Shown: positions 37,169 through 47,717, counted from the first letter of the stretch. The stretch is 64,000 nucleotides of DNA from Cognaticolwellia aestuarii (GCF_002000025.1 NZ_MUZV01000016.1:1-64000), one strand, 5' to 3'. Made by a program: numbers and translations. Notes: generated from the letters alone by a model not told the origin.

Positions 37169-37949
37169 AGTTGCCGTTGCTTATGTTGATGCTGTTGATA
37201 CAGAAAAAGCAAAACGCATTGCAAAAAAATGGCAGCTTGATTATATCGGCGATATTGCTGCGGTAAAAAATCATCCTAAGTTATTGTTTGCTTTGCAAGT
37301 TAACTTACAACGCTTAGAACTGAGTAAACTTGATGAGCCAAAACTTGGTGCTATTTGCGTTGACTTTGTTGATGGAGCGACAGCCCATCGTCGTAAGTTT
37401 GGTGGTGGTCGAGGTCAAGACATTGCTAAAGCAGTTGGTTTAAAACATGGCTTTACCCCGAATGTATTAGACGCTACTGCAGGTTTGGGCCGTGATGCTT
37501 TTGTATTAGCCACCTTAGGTTGTAATGTCACTATGATGGAGCGTATGCCCATTGTTGCCGCTTTACTAGAAGATGGTTTAGAACGCGCGAAGTTAAGCAC
37601 TGAAATTAATGACATTACCGAGCGAATGCGCTTAATTAATGCTTCATCGATTGAAAATATGACCTTAGCCGAGCCACCAGATGTAATTTATCTTGATCCT
37701 ATGTATCCACATCGTGAAAAGTCTGCCGCGGTTAAAAAAGAAATGCGCGTATTTCAGTCGCTCGTGGGTGAAGATCTTGATGCTGACAACTTACTTGCGC
37801 CAGCCATTGCCTTAGCCAAGTATCGTGTTGTCGTTAAACGACCAAGTTATGCGCCACCACTGGCAGGTAAGGCGCCTTCAACGAGCATAAATATGAAGAA
37901 AAATCGTTTTGATGTTTATGTTAATCAAGCGATTCCTAAAAATAACTAA
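37158..37949 (+). CDS. rsmJ: 16S rRNA (guanine1516-N2)-methyltransferase
   Basis: SAM-dependent methylase acting on G1516 of 16S rRNA. The SAM site is [20 protein letters not shown] with the acidic MMERMP, and the catalytic-type motif is [16 protein letters not shown]; the C-terminal part has [12 protein letters not shown]. At 263 residues it is the usual size. The ATG at 37158 lies inside the end of the preceding gene (overlap 11 bases) and has an AGAAG stretch upstream; the TTG at 37152 is less likely. Its link to prlC is conserved in E. coli (yhiQ). Confidence 0.94.
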   Translation: MLNKVAVAYVDAVDTEKAKRIAKKWQLDYIGDIAAVKNHPKLLFALQVNLQRLELSKLDEPKLGAICVDFVDGATAHRRKFGGGRGQDIAKAVGLKHGFTPNVLDATAGLGRDAFVLATLGCNVTMMERMPIVAALLEDGLERAKLSTEINDITERMRLINASSIENMTLAEPPDVIYLDPMYPHREKSAAVKKEMRVFQSLVGEDLDADNLLAPAIALAKYRVVVKRPSYAPPLAGKAPSTSINMKKNRFDVYVNQAIPKNN

Positions 37950-38020
37950 ACGCTGTTTTGAGCTAAGTTGCATTGAATCACTAAAACCATCCTTTGATTT
38001 TAGCGACAACTTGGCAGTGA

Positions 38021-38058
38021 TGAACATCAGATTATTTCAGATAAACATCTGATGTTCA
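38021..38058. terminator. Hairpin downstream of rsmJ
   Basis: TGAACATCAGA / TCTGATGTTCA, 11-bp perfect arms around a 16-nt loop, followed by CTTTACT but no long T run. Confidence 0.45.
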
Positions 38059-38228
38059 CTTTACTAAATAAGTGCAGCTACCTGTATCAACATGACCCTA
38101 TTTAACTGCATCTGAAACTTTCAGTTTATCGCTCCCCTGCATTGCTATGAGACTCAATAAAAAACAAGACTCATACTAAGACGACATCAAGTGTTTACTT
38201 CAAGTACCAATGTGACTATCATCTAAAC
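38059..38228. other. Spacer between rsmJ and the iron regulon
   Basis: The whole gap 37950-38264 has no gene; it holds the hairpin at 38021-38058 and the Fur-like box at 38229-38247. Confidence 0.5.
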
Positions 38229-38247
38229 GATAATAATTATCATTTGT
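38229..38247. promoter_or_regulatory. Fur box upstream of the two-component genes
   Basis: GATAATAATTATCATTTGT agrees with the 19-bp E. coli Fur consensus at 14 positions and contains a perfect GATAAT-A-ATTATC palindrome. It lies 18 bases upstream of the regulator ATG at 38265. Confidence 0.7.
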
Positions 38248-38264
38248 ATCGATTTGGATGGCTT

Positions 38265-38951
38265 ATGTCAAAAATTAGTATTTTATTAATTGAAGACGAT
38301 AGTACGTTAAATAATTACCTCTCCGATCTACTCGTCAAACTAGGCTATTGCGTAGAGCAATGCTTTGATGGTATTAGCGGCTTAAAGTCAGCTCTATCGC
38401 AACAGCACCATCTTATTTTACTCGATAAAGTGCTACCGAAATTAGATGGTGTTTCATTATTAAAAACCCTTCGAGAGACAAGCCAACAACCGGTGATTAT
38501 GATTTCGGCTAAAGGTGCTGAAGAAGAGCGTATTTTGGGTTTAAGTCATGGGGCAGATGATTATGTCGCTAAGCCATTTAACACCCAAGAATTATTGCTG
38601 AGAATTGAAAGTATCCTCAGGCGCAGTCAACCTAATGCTAAACCTAAAAGTAGAACAGAAATAACTATCGATGGCCTAACACTTAATGCCGATAAACAAG
38701 TCATTTATGTCAATCAACAAGAAATAGAGTTTACCACTATTCAATTTAAACTGCTTTGGCAGCTTGTTTCACAAAAAAATATAATCGTCAGTAAAGCCGA
38801 TTTATACCAAGCCGTACTCAATAAAAAACTAGGTGCTTATGATCGCAGTTTAGATATGCATTTAAGTCGTGTGAGGAGAAAACTTAATGAAGCAAATTGG
38901 CTAGGTGAACGACTACAAACAGTACATGGCAAAGGATATTGCTTTAAATGA
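38265..38951 (+). CDS. OmpR/PhoB-type response regulator
   Basis: 228 residues from ATG 38265 (GGATGG precedes). The receiver has the acidic pair at IEDD (10-12), phosphorylated Asp54 in ILLDKVLPKLDG and Lys103 in VAKPF. The DNA-binding winged helix follows (YDRSLDMHLSRVRRKL, LQTVHGKGYCF). The frame continues upstream to a TTG at 38244, but that would place the Fur box inside the gene. The kinase gene overlaps by four bases. With a Fur box in front and a TonB receptor behind, it probably responds to iron or a siderophore. Confidence 0.9.
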   Translation: MSKISILLIEDDSTLNNYLSDLLVKLGYCVEQCFDGISGLKSALSQQHHLILLDKVLPKLDGVSLLKTLRETSQQPVIMISAKGAEEERILGLSHGADDYVAKPFNTQELLLRIESILRRSQPNAKPKSRTEITIDGLTLNADKQVIYVNQQEIEFTTIQFKLLWQLVSQKNIIVSKADLYQAVLNKKLGAYDRSLDMHLSRVRRKLNEANWLGERLQTVHGKGYCFK

Positions 38952-40285
38952 ACCGAAAAATACTGTGGAAATTATGCCTTATCCTTGCGACTGGTTTAGT
39001 CGCTTTTTTTTATGCACTCAATGCTCTAACCACCCAAACAGAAGAAAGTATGAGTTTTATCGCTGAAAAAGACCGTATGCAGCTAAAAGCCTGGGGCAAA
39101 GAAGCGGAGCGCTTATATTTATCAGGCCAGCAGCAGCAACTTGAAAACTTACTTAATACTATTAAACGTGAAGAGAACACTCGGGTTGCTGTTGCAGGCT
39201 TTAAAGCTATACATATTGCTGGTGAGCAGCCCAAAAATAGTAACGGGGGTAATTATCATTATGGTCGTAGTATTGATTGGAAAATCCATTTATATTTTAA
39301 AAACAACCCAATCATGGAGTTACCTTTTTCACAAGGCGATGTGAGTTTTTTGATTAAATTGCCTGAACGGATGCGCCCTGGCACTTATTGGCTGACCACA
39401 CGTATGGCGATGCAAATTTTTATGCCACTAGCAATTTTGATTTTACTGTCAGTATTACTCTATCGACATATCATTACACCGTTACGTCGCCTTGATAAAG
39501 CAACAACCGCGTTTAGCGAAGGCGACTATAATGTTCGCGTTAAAAAGCATTTAGGTAATCGCAACGATGAATTATCGCATCTAGCCTCAACCTTTGATCA
39601 AATGGCTAGTCGTATTGGTGAGCTGATATTAAACCAACGAGAGCTTATTTCAGACTTATCACATGAACTAAGAACCCCTTTAACTCGCTTAGATATAGCG
39701 GTAAATAGTTTTGAAATTCAAGAGAGCAAATATCATTTAGAACGAATTAGTCGAGAGTCTCAGCACATTAGAAAATTAGTAGAAGAGACGCTTACCTTAG
39801 CGTGGTTAGAAAATGAAAAACCTATTATTCAACAAGAAGATGTCGATTTAGTCGACTTGCTTGATGTGTTGATTGACGATGCAAAATTTGAATACCCTGA
39901 CAGAAAGCTCACATTCGATGGTCCAAGCAATGCAATTATCTGTAACAGTAGCCATAAAGCGTTAGGCTCAGCGATAGAAAATGTTATTCGTAATGCTTTA
40001 CGTTATACGCCACTTGGTAAATCGGTACAGGTAGAATTAAAGCCGTGTGAGCAACATTATTGCCTCAAGATTATCGACCAAGGACCGGGAATTCCAGACC
40101 AGTATTTAGCACGTATCTTCAACCCCTTCTTTCGGGTGGATAATGCTCACATAGCTGAAGGTGATAGCTTTGGGCTTGGGCTGGCTCTGGCGAAACGCCA
40201 CCTGAACAGTGTGCGAGCAAAAATAAGTGCTGATAATCACCCAAAAAGTGGCTTAGTGGTTGTGATTATAATCCCTATGACTTAA
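38948..40285 (+). CDS. Sensor histidine kinase
   Basis: 445 residues. There is an N-terminal helix (about 8-28), a short periplasmic domain (about 30-155), a second helix (156-172), HAMP (173-225), the HisKA box SDLSHELRTPLTRLD with His239, and an ATPase domain with N box (ALGSAIENVIRNALRYTP), DQGPGIPDQYL and GDSFGLGLALAKRHL. All key motifs are present. The ATGA overlap with the regulator shows a co-translated pair. The signal is unknown; the iron-uptake genes downstream suggest it relates to iron. Confidence 0.92.
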   Translation: MNRKILWKLCLILATGLVAFFYALNALTTQTEESMSFIAEKDRMQLKAWGKEAERLYLSGQQQQLENLLNTIKREENTRVAVAGFKAIHIAGEQPKNSNGGNYHYGRSIDWKIHLYFKNNPIMELPFSQGDVSFLIKLPERMRPGTYWLTTRMAMQIFMPLAILILLSVLLYRHIITPLRRLDKATTAFSEGDYNVRVKKHLGNRNDELSHLASTFDQMASRIGELILNQRELISDLSHELRTPLTRLDIAVNSFEIQESKYHLERISRESQHIRKLVEETLTLAWLENEKPIIQQEDVDLVDLLDVLIDDAKFEYPDRKLTFDGPSNAIICNSSHKALGSAIENVIRNALRYTPLGKSVQVELKPCEQHYCLKIIDQGPGIPDQYLARIFNPFFRVDNAHIAEGDSFGLGLALAKRHLNSVRAKISADNHPKSGLVVVIIIPMT

Positions 40286-40326
40286 ATGTAACAAATGTAA
40301 AAGTCGTATCTTTATTTGTTACAAAT

Positions 40327-40345
40327 AGTAATAATTCTCATTTAG
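40327..40345. promoter_or_regulatory. Fur-like box before the TonB receptor
   Basis: AGTAATAATTCTCATTTAG matches 11 of 19 Fur consensus positions; on the other strand it contains AATGAGAATTATTAC, the common form of such boxes. It lies 29 bases upstream of the receptor ATG. Confidence 0.55.
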
Positions 40346-40373
40346 ATATTTAACAGTCACTTGAGATATACCC

Positions 40374-42515
40374 ATGTCATCTTTACTCACTAGAAAAAAT
40401 TTTTTAAAGAATAGTATAACCAGCGCTATTATAGCTGTTTGCTGTGGTACCAATGTATATGCTGAGCAAACTGAAACCGAACCGAAAAACAAAGAAATTG
40501 AAAGAATCACCATTGTAGGTGCAACGACCAATTCAGAAATTACTCCAGAAGAATTAGAAAATTATCAAGCAAACGACTTAGAAGATATCTTTCGTCATAC
40601 CCCTTCAGTTACCGTAGGCGGTTCATTAGGTATTGCGCAAAAAATCTTTGTACGCGGCATGGAAGACTCAATGGTCAATGTCACCGTTGATGGTGCACCG
40701 CAAACCAGTACGCTATTTCATCATATTGGCCGTGTAGCCATAGAGCCTGAACTTTTACAAAGTATTGAAGTACAAGCAGGTGCTGGTGAGGCAACATCAG
40801 GTACGGGTGCCGTAGGTGGCGCTATTCGATTCAAAACCAAAAGTGCTGACGATTTACTGAGCAAAGATGAACAATTTGGCGGTATAGCAAAAGCAAGTTA
40901 TTTCACCAATGATGGTCACAAAGAGAGTATTTCTCTATATGGCAAGCTAACTGATGATGTCGGTGTGCTTGCTTCATACGTGAATGTTAGCCGCAACAAT
41001 ATGGATGACGGAGATGGCAACGAAATACCAGGGACTGCTGCTGATCAGACACTTGGTTTTATTAAGGTAGATGTAGCACTTACCGAAAACCAAGCGCTCT
41101 CATTAAGTTATGAAAACCGCAAAGAAGAAGGCGAATTTGGCAAGCAAACTAACTGGGCTCCACTAGCTGATGACCCCCTATTTGCATCATGGGGCAAGCG
41201 CGAAACCATGGTCTTAAATCATGCTTGGTACCTTAATGATTTAGTAAACCTTGAAACAACACTTTACAGTACTGAGTCATCGTTTAAGCGTGAACTTTAT
41301 ACCTGGGATGCTGCAATTAAAACTACCGGTTTTGATATTCGAAATACTAGTGATATAGACATGCATAGCCTGACCTACGGCATTGAGCAAAAAGTAGATA
41401 AAGTACATTCTCAATCTTATGAAGATTTTGGTGGTATTTTTGATGAAAAAGGCACGGTAACGGGTGTCTATGTGCAAGACCACTGGCAATTGACTGATGA
41501 GTTATTATTAAGCTTTGGTGTTCGTTATGATGCTTATGATCTTGAACACAGTGGTGTCGAAGCAAACTGGATAAAGGTTGATGGTGTGTGGATTGTTGAA
41601 ACCGATGCCAGTGGTGATCCAATCACATCGACAGATGAATTTTCTACGGATAAACAAGATGGTTTTAGCGGTAATATTGGCTTTGAATATAGCTTTACAG
41701 AAACAGTAAAACTGTCAGCAGGTTACGCCCAAGCGTTACGAGGCAGACAAGTTGCCGATGCTTTTACCGTTGGCGAGTTAACACCGAATAAAAACCTTGC
41801 GCCTGAAGAAGTTGATAACACTGAGTTGGGTCTAATTTATAACGATGGCACTTGGTTATTTGAAGCATCGGCCTATTTAAGCGTTATCAACGATGTCGTT
41901 TTTGACAAATTTAAAGGCGGCGAAGGGGTGTATTATGAAAATATCGGCGATTTAGAAACCAAAGGTGTTGAACTTGTTGCTGGCTATCAAGGTGATAAAT
42001 TTGATGTGATTTTCAGTTATAACCACAATAATGTTGAGCTAAATAATGCTGCATTTATTTGGCCAGATGCAGATGACGCATCAGGCTACAGTACGGTCAT
42101 ACTCGATGGTGTTGATATGGCTGCCTATGAATATGGCGGCTTAGGTAATGCCATAGGTGACTCATTTAATATTCATTTTAATTACCAAGTTAATGACCAA
42201 ATCAAGCTAGGTATGAACTATAACCATGTTGCAAACTTAAATAACATTGACGTATTTCATCGCTCTATCGAGCTAGGCTGGGTAACTGAATTAGAAACAA
42301 TAGACAAGCCTGGTTATGATTTATTTGATGCTTATGTAACTTATGAGCCTATTGATAACCTTAGGTTTGATTTATCCGTACAAAACTTATTTGATGAGAC
42401 ATATCGCAGCCATGGCAGTATTGCCGACTATGGGCATATACCCGGTTACGAAAGTGTTGTGGGTATTAAAGAACCCGGCAGAGATATTCGTCTAACGGCT
42501 TCATATCAATTTTAA
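40374..42515 (+). CDS. TonB-dependent outer-membrane receptor
   Basis: A 713-residue receptor with a signal peptide ending near YAEQ. After a short TonB-box region (IERITIVGA), the plug domain carries DIFRHTPSVTVGG, KIFVRGMEDSMVNVTVDGAP and SGTGAVGGAIRFKTK. A 22-strand barrel follows and ends LTASYQF. A TonB-dependent receptor takes up a siderophore or haem with energy from TonB. The Fur-like box and PepSY neighbours favour ferric siderophore. The ligand is not determinable; the domain style is close to haem/ferric-siderophore CirA-FhuE types. Confidence 0.92.
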   Translation: MSSLLTRKNFLKNSITSAIIAVCCGTNVYAEQTETEPKNKEIERITIVGATTNSEITPEELENYQANDLEDIFRHTPSVTVGGSLGIAQKIFVRGMEDSMVNVTVDGAPQTSTLFHHIGRVAIEPELLQSIEVQAGAGEATSGTGAVGGAIRFKTKSADDLLSKDEQFGGIAKASYFTNDGHKESISLYGKLTDDVGVLASYVNVSRNNMDDGDGNEIPGTAADQTLGFIKVDVALTENQALSLSYENRKEEGEFGKQTNWAPLADDPLFASWGKRETMVLNHAWYLNDLVNLETTLYSTESSFKRELYTWDAAIKTTGFDIRNTSDIDMHSLTYGIEQKVDKVHSQSYEDFGGIFDEKGTVTGVYVQDHWQLTDELLLSFGVRYDAYDLEHSGVEANWIKVDGVWIVETDASGDPITSTDEFSTDKQDGFSGNIGFEYSFTETVKLSAGYAQALRGRQVADAFTVGELTPNKNLAPEEVDNTELGLIYNDGTWLFEASAYLSVINDVVFDKFKGGEGVYYENIGDLETKGVELVAGYQGDKFDVIFSYNHNNVELNNAAFIWPDADDASGYSTVILDGVDMAAYEYGGLGNAIGDSFNIHFNYQVNDQIKLGMNYNHVANLNNIDVFHRSIELGWVTELETIDKPGYDLFDAYVTYEPIDNLRFDLSVQNLFDETYRSHGSIADYGHIPGYESVVGIKEPGRDIRLTASYQF

Positions 42516-42570
42516 TCACTTTGGCATTAGGTGTTCGTAAAGCATGATTTTATGAACACCTACTGTAGGT

Positions 42571-42876
42571 ATGAGCCAGTTTATGAACTTCACAACAAAA
42601 CATTTAATTACCTTTAATGTCACCTGCCGTGTGCTGATTGCCTTGGTTGGTGGCTACCTATTATCAGCGTTAAGTGCGGTATTAATTGCAACGCACTTAC
42701 CTGGCGATAAAATTAATAGCATTATCACCGGATTAATGTGCACTTTTATTATCTATACCCTAACCGTGATATTTGTCTTTGCTGCTAAAACAACACTTCG
42801 CGCTGGTATTGGCGTGCTTGTTCCCTGCTTATTAGTGTACTGCTTTAATCATTACTTTAATGGAATTTCTGTTTAA
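42571..42876 (+). CDS. DUF3649 membrane protein
   Basis: 101 residues with three hydrophobic helices (RVLIALVGGYLLSALSAVLI, IITGLMCTFIIYTLTVIFVF, AGIGVLVPCLLVYCF). This matches DUF3649, a small protein found with PepSY and DUF3325 in siderophore-uptake operons. Its stop overlaps the next start (TAATG). Its role is unknown; it may assist ferric reduction at the inner membrane. Confidence 0.8.
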   Translation: MSQFMNFTTKHLITFNVTCRVLIALVGGYLLSALSAVLIATHLPGDKINSIITGLMCTFIIYTLTVIFVFAAKTTLRAGIGVLVPCLLVYCFNHYFNGISV

Positions 42877-44417
42877 TGAAACCTAGATTCAGACAGTCTA
42901 TGGGCTGGTTGCATACGTGGGCAGGGTTTGCCTTTGCTTGGCTATTATTTTTCATTTTTGTTACCGGTAGTGCCGGTTATTTTGAGAATGAAATCGATCG
43001 TTGGATGATGCCTGAAATAGCGGTTGTTAACAAACCAATAGATGATTTTTCAGTATTAACTAGCGCCGAGCAACAACTCGATACTTTAGCTGCTGATGCC
43101 ACACAATGGTATATAAGTTATCCGACTGGCCGTGATCCCTATATTGGTATTTCGTGGTTGCAGCCCGCCAACGCTGAATTAGGTACGGCTCGACAATGGC
43201 ATAAAAAATTCCTGTCTCCTGATACGGGCAACACTATTACCGCCCGTAAAACCAGTGGTGGTGAAACCTTGTACCGCCTGCATTATAACTTACATTATGT
43301 GCCCGTTCTCATCGGTTATCTCGTGACCAGTTTAGCAACATTATTTATGTTAATCGGCTTAGTGACTGGGGTGATTATTCACAAAAAGATTTTCATTGAG
43401 TTTTTTACTTTTCGAAAAGGTAAAGGGCTTCGTTCTTGGCTAGATATTCATAATGTTTTTAGCGTACTGCCATTGCCTTTTCATTTAATGATCACCTACA
43501 GCGGCCTTATTTTATTGATGGGTGTATCATTTTTTCCCGTCATTGATAATACCTACGGCGTAAGTAAAAAAATGCATCGACAGTTTTACGATGAATCGCA
43601 AGTAGAGGATAAGCAGCAACAAATTATTGATTTAAATACTACAGAACTATCCCTTAAAGCCATATTAACCGATGCGAAAGCGCGCTATGAGAATCAAAAC
43701 GTCAGTTATCTTGGCTTAATTGACCGTAATACCGAACAGCCCGGTTTTGAAGTTTGGTTTGAAGGTGATGAAGGTCTAGAGTTTGCAACACTGATGACTT
43801 ATCGCATGGTAAATGGTCAAGTTCAACTAGAAAAATCATTGGGTAAAGCCCACAGCGCAGCAAAAGTATACGACATATTAGAACACTTACATGAAGGCTT
43901 ATTTGCAGATATTTACTTACGTTGGCTTTATTTTATCTCAGGATTACTCGGTGCAGCGATGATAGCTTCAGGCATGATTATCTGGGTGAAAAAACGCCAA
44001 AAACAACAGACAATATTTATCAACTTAATCGACAGATTAAATGCGGCAGTGATCGTGGGTTTACCTATTGCCATTGCGGGTTATTTTTGGAGTAATCGCT
44101 TATTACCATTAGCAATGGTAAATCGTGCCGCATGGGAGGTACATTCTCTCTTTATAGTATTCGCGGCATGTATCTGTTTTTGTGCGGTAAGTTCAACGGA
44201 TAAAGTCTGGAAAAGCATGCTCTGGATCGCGGCAATTGCTTACGCACTGTTGCCCCTCGGTAATATATTAACCACTGAGCATAGCTTGCTTGCCAGTGCG
44301 CAAAACAGTGATTGGTTGATGTTAGGATTTGACCTAATCATGTTGTTATTTGCCGCTTGCTTTGCGCTTGCAGCTGCTTTAATAAAAAACAAAGACAATA
44401 AAACAGTACAAGCCTAA
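42876..44417 (+). CDS. PepSY-associated membrane protein, putative ferric-siderophore reductase component
   Basis: 513 residues with four or more helices. It opens with the PepSY_TM sequence SMGWLHTWAGFAFAWLLFFI, followed by a periplasmic segment, a helix near 150-170, a LPFHLMITYSGLILLMG helix, and C-terminal helices (GLLGAAMIASGMIIWVKKRQ, WMLGFDLIMLLF-like). Relatives next to TonB receptors (FoxB/PiuB-like) reduce the ferric siderophore in the periplasm. The paired histidines in the helices (HTW, HLM, HSL) may bind haem, which is inferred. It forms an operon with DUF3649 and is 77 bases upstream of DUF3325. Confidence 0.85.
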   Translation: MKPRFRQSMGWLHTWAGFAFAWLLFFIFVTGSAGYFENEIDRWMMPEIAVVNKPIDDFSVLTSAEQQLDTLAADATQWYISYPTGRDPYIGISWLQPANAELGTARQWHKKFLSPDTGNTITARKTSGGETLYRLHYNLHYVPVLIGYLVTSLATLFMLIGLVTGVIIHKKIFIEFFTFRKGKGLRSWLDIHNVFSVLPLPFHLMITYSGLILLMGVSFFPVIDNTYGVSKKMHRQFYDESQVEDKQQQIIDLNTTELSLKAILTDAKARYENQNVSYLGLIDRNTEQPGFEVWFEGDEGLEFATLMTYRMVNGQVQLEKSLGKAHSAAKVYDILEHLHEGLFADIYLRWLYFISGLLGAAMIASGMIIWVKKRQKQQTIFINLIDRLNAAVIVGLPIAIAGYFWSNRLLPLAMVNRAAWEVHSLFIVFAACICFCAVSSTDKVWKSMLWIAAIAYALLPLGNILTTEHSLLASAQNSDWLMLGFDLIMLLFAACFALAAALIKNKDNKTVQA

Positions 44418-44494
44418 CAACGTTTTATTAATAAAATGCTGCATACGAATAATATGCAGCAAAAGCTAAACAAGATGAGAGACCTTATTCTACT

Positions 44495-44818
44495 ATGTTA
44501 ATTTTAATGCAAATATTACTGCAACTGCTTGCTTTTACCTTGTTAAGCCTCTCTCTTACTCGTCATTACAGTCAAGTAATGAGTCAAGCTCAACGACTGG
44601 CTAAAAGTACCGTTTTAACTTTTAGAATCAGTGGTTATTTATTACTGACGACTGCCATTATTTACGCGGTATATAGTTGGGGGTGGGCATTAGGTTTGGT
44701 TTATAGTTTAGCAACAGCCACCCTAGTATCGACATTTTTAGCTGTATTATTAACATACAAACCACACTATTTAGCGTTTGTAATTATCCCCTTCAAACCT
44801 AAAGATTTAACACTTTAG
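44495..44818 (+). CDS. DUF3325 membrane protein
   Basis: 107 residues, almost all hydrophobic, with three helices (LILMQILLQLLAFTLLSLSL, FRISGYLLLTTAIIYAVYSW, LVYSLATATLVSTFLAVLL). The motif SLTRHYSQV and WGWALGLV fit DUF3325, the usual last gene of DUF3649-PepSY clusters. Function unknown. GAGAG precedes the ATG. Confidence 0.78.
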   Translation: MLILMQILLQLLAFTLLSLSLTRHYSQVMSQAQRLAKSTVLTFRISGYLLLTTAIIYAVYSWGWALGLVYSLATATLVSTFLAVLLTYKPHYLAFVIIPFKPKDLTL

Positions 44819-45192
44819 CAAAACAACATGAGATGAAATAAATGTGCTGGAAAGTGGCATAATTTGTCGGTATAAACTTGAAATGAACAGCATAAAATAT
44901 GAATTGCTAAACCATAGTTATAGTTAGGGTCAGTGCATGGGGTTATGGCTTTAAGTCTCAAATGACCACTACTGCTATAAGCTTAAACCACTCCTTTAAA
45001 CTCAAATGTTATATATAGTCACTCAGCACTTAAATGCGCCTTTTTATGGTACCTCGACGCATCTAAGTTGTTTTGAAACGTCATAGTCGATAGATTTGTC
45101 ACACGAGTGTCATCTAACCGTAACCAAACCGTCATATTAAAACGTGAAAATTCGGCATCGTTCAGAAACGTTAACGTTAGTTACAGGGTTGG
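44819..45192. other. Spacer before the MCP gene
   Basis: 374 bases without a supported gene. I see neither a strong terminator nor a clear sigma-28 promoter. Confidence 0.4.
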
Positions 45193-47133
45193 ATGCCAGT
45201 GCGAGTTTCAAGTTTTTCAAAAGTATCAGTGATCGCTGTCAGTTTATTTGCGGCCGTTTTTTTAACCACCATGTATCATGTTGGCAATTCACTTACTACC
45301 AGTCGCGCACAACTCGCCGACTACCAAGCTCTAAAGTCAGCAACTACAGTTAGCTTTTATCGCACCATTGCACAGTATTTACAATCTGGCGATGCTGCTT
45401 TACTGACTGAAGCACAACAGCAATTGGCATTAATCAACGAACAGAGCAAAAAACTGAATTTACCCGATTTAACCAAGCACCTTGAAGAAAAAACGGCCCA
45501 ACTTGATCATGATATAACAACTAAGTATCGTGCTTTAGGCAAGCTAAGTGGTGATCCCCTAGCGTTACTTCGCAATGCCGAACAAAACATGTTGTCGTTA
45601 ACCTTTGCTCTTGCTGAATATTCGCAACAAAGCCAAAAGTTGAGCACGCAACAACGTATCGATTACTTAGCTAATAATCAACTAATCGCCAAAAGCTTAA
45701 ATGAGCTAATCCACAGTCGAGAGAAGTTTTTCACCTCCGATGCCAAACGTGCTGACCATCTGAATATTATTGTTGATGAATTAAAGAATTTAATACAAAA
45801 ATTAGAAAAAATGCCTGCTTTAGCCATATATGATGAAGTGGATGAAGATGATTTTTTTGCTGATGAAGAAGATAATGAAGACTTAGCCGACGAAGCAATA
45901 AATGAGCTAAGATCGCTTAGCAATAGGTACCTTAATGAGTTTAACAATACCTTAACTCTCAAGCTGAGCAGCCAAGCAGGCCTTCAACAACTCGTTACGG
46001 ATGTAGAAACATTAGAGCAAATAATTCTGACCGGCGAAACAACCATCGTTGATGAACAAAAAGAGTTAAATCAACAATTAATGTTGATTGTTATCGGTTT
46101 AACGACATTTTTAATATTTTTCTTAGTGGCTAACTATGCCTTACAGCGTACGGTTATTTTAAATCCATTACGCAAATTACGCGATAGCTTTGTCGCCTTA
46201 GTTGAACAAGGTAAAGTTGATAACATTGAAGGGATTTCGGTTAAAACTGAACTGGGTGAAATATCATCTAGCTTTAATGAAATGGTCAATAAACTCGCCA
46301 ATGATGATCGGCAAAAAGCCCACCAACTTGACCTAGTAGCTAACGCGCTAAAAGCGATGGAAAGCCAAGTTCACAATATTTATCAGTCTTCCGCCAGCAC
46401 CAGTGAACATGTACAAGGCGCACGTCAAATTATGGCTGCACTGGGGCAAGCAACGGAAACAGTGAATGATTTATCTGGTCAAGTGGTCGGCAATGCCCAA
46501 GCCACACAACAAGCAATGGAAGCAAGTCAAGCGCGAGTCGGGCAAGTATTAAAAGCCAGTGAATCAACCAATATTGCCGCGCAACAAAGCAAAACCGCCA
46601 TTACCTCACTATCACAATCAGTTAACAGCGTAACCTCTATTGTGGATGTTATCGCCGCCATTGCTGACCAAACCAACTTACTCGCATTAAATGCTGCTAT
46701 TGAAGCCGCTAGAGCCGGTGAACATGGCAGAGGCTTCTCTGTAGTAGCTGATGAAGTCAGACAATTAGCCGGTAAAACCCAAGAGTCATTGCAACAAATT
46801 TCAGCCAAGCTTGAGCAATTACAAAGTGCAACTAACTCAATTCAATCCACCATTGTTGACATAGAAACCGCGTCAGCTAACCAGAAAAATATTGCTGATG
46901 AATTACAAAAAACCGCGATTGAGGTCACTGACCAAGCTAAAGTTTCGGCTGAAGTTGCCTTAAACACTTTAGAGCAAATTACCTTACAACGAGAGCATTT
47001 TATAACCTTTGAAACGGCAATGAGCAATGTTGATCAAGAAGTCGGTCAATCACAAGAGTTAGCTGAAAATATTGCGAAAGACGTGAGTAGCCATGTTTCA
47101 GGTATCAGCGAAACTTTGCAGCAGGCAAGCTAA
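45193..47133 (+). CDS. Methyl-accepting chemotaxis protein
   Basis: 646 residues. The first helix ([18 protein letters not shown], about 10-30) and the second ([22 protein letters not shown], about 298-320) bracket a helical sensor domain of about 265 residues. A HAMP domain ([11 protein letters not shown]) and the cytoplasmic signalling domain follow, with the tip [20 protein letters not shown] and [17 protein letters not shown]. The sensor region contains an unusually acidic insert ([21 protein letters not shown]). AGGG lies five bases before the ATG. Ligand unknown; the acidic patch could bind cations. Confidence 0.93.
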   Translation: MPVRVSSFSKVSVIAVSLFAAVFLTTMYHVGNSLTTSRAQLADYQALKSATTVSFYRTIAQYLQSGDAALLTEAQQQLALINEQSKKLNLPDLTKHLEEKTAQLDHDITTKYRALGKLSGDPLALLRNAEQNMLSLTFALAEYSQQSQKLSTQQRIDYLANNQLIAKSLNELIHSREKFFTSDAKRADHLNIIVDELKNLIQKLEKMPALAIYDEVDEDDFFADEEDNEDLADEAINELRSLSNRYLNEFNNTLTLKLSSQAGLQQLVTDVETLEQIILTGETTIVDEQKELNQQLMLIVIGLTTFLIFFLVANYALQRTVILNPLRKLRDSFVALVEQGKVDNIEGISVKTELGEISSSFNEMVNKLANDDRQKAHQLDLVANALKAMESQVHNIYQSSASTSEHVQGARQIMAALGQATETVNDLSGQVVGNAQATQQAMEASQARVGQVLKASESTNIAAQQSKTAITSLSQSVNSVTSIVDVIAAIADQTNLLALNAAIEAARAGEHGRGFSVVADEVRQLAGKTQESLQQISAKLEQLQSATNSIQSTIVDIETASANQKNIADELQKTAIEVTDQAKVSAEVALNTLEQITLQREHFITFETAMSNVDQEVGQSQELAENIAKDVSSHVSGISETLQQAS

Positions 47134-47221
47134 AGTTAATAATTTTGATGGCTATCAAAGCCGTTTTATGAAGTAATAGCCACTTAGCTATTATTCATTC
47201 TAACTTTATACGGGACACACT

Positions 47222-47695
47222 ATGATACAAGTCAATGCGACTATGCCAAGTGGGCAATTACAAGAATTAAAAAATGGTGAGATGATCAGCCATGATACTT
47301 CAGAACTTTTTGCTAATAAAAAAGTTGTCATGTTTGCTGTGCCGGGTGCATTTACCCCAACGTGTTCGGCAGCACATTTACCAGGTTATGTGGTTTCAGC
47401 TGATGAATTAAAGGCTAAAGGCGTTGATGCCATTATTTGTTTATCTGTTAATGACGCTTTTGTTATGGCCGCATGGGGAACAGCGCAAAATGCTGAAAAC
47501 CTGATGATGTTAGCGGATGGCGATGGCAGTTACACAAAAGCGCTAGGTCTAGAAATGGAAACTGCAGCATTTGGTGGCTTACGTTCTCAACGTTATTCAA
47601 TGATCATCGACAACGGCGTAGTTACAAGCTTAAACATTGAAAAACCGAAAGAATTTGAAATTAGTAACGCCGAAACCATTTTAAGCCAGCTATAA
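47222..47695 (+). CDS. Peroxiredoxin (Prx5/AhpE-like)
   Basis: 157 residues. The peroxidatic Cys48 lies in PGAFTPTCSAAHLPGYV, the Prx5 signature. DAIICLSVNDAFVMAAWG, DGDGSYTKALGLEM and RSQRYSMIIDNGVV follow as in plant-type and bacterial Prx5. It lacks the fused glutaredoxin of some bacterial Prx5. It reduces H2O2 and organic peroxides, with glutaredoxin or thioredoxin as donor. It has its own terminator and lies beside ferritin, fitting an oxidative-stress/iron theme. Confidence 0.93.
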   Translation: MIQVNATMPSGQLQELKNGEMISHDTSELFANKKVVMFAVPGAFTPTCSAAHLPGYVVSADELKAKGVDAIICLSVNDAFVMAAWGTAQNAENLMMLADGDGSYTKALGLEMETAAFGGLRSQRYSMIIDNGVVTSLNIEKPKEFEISNAETILSQL

Positions 47696-47717
47696 ACTGC
47701 TGTTTCAGCAAACTACT

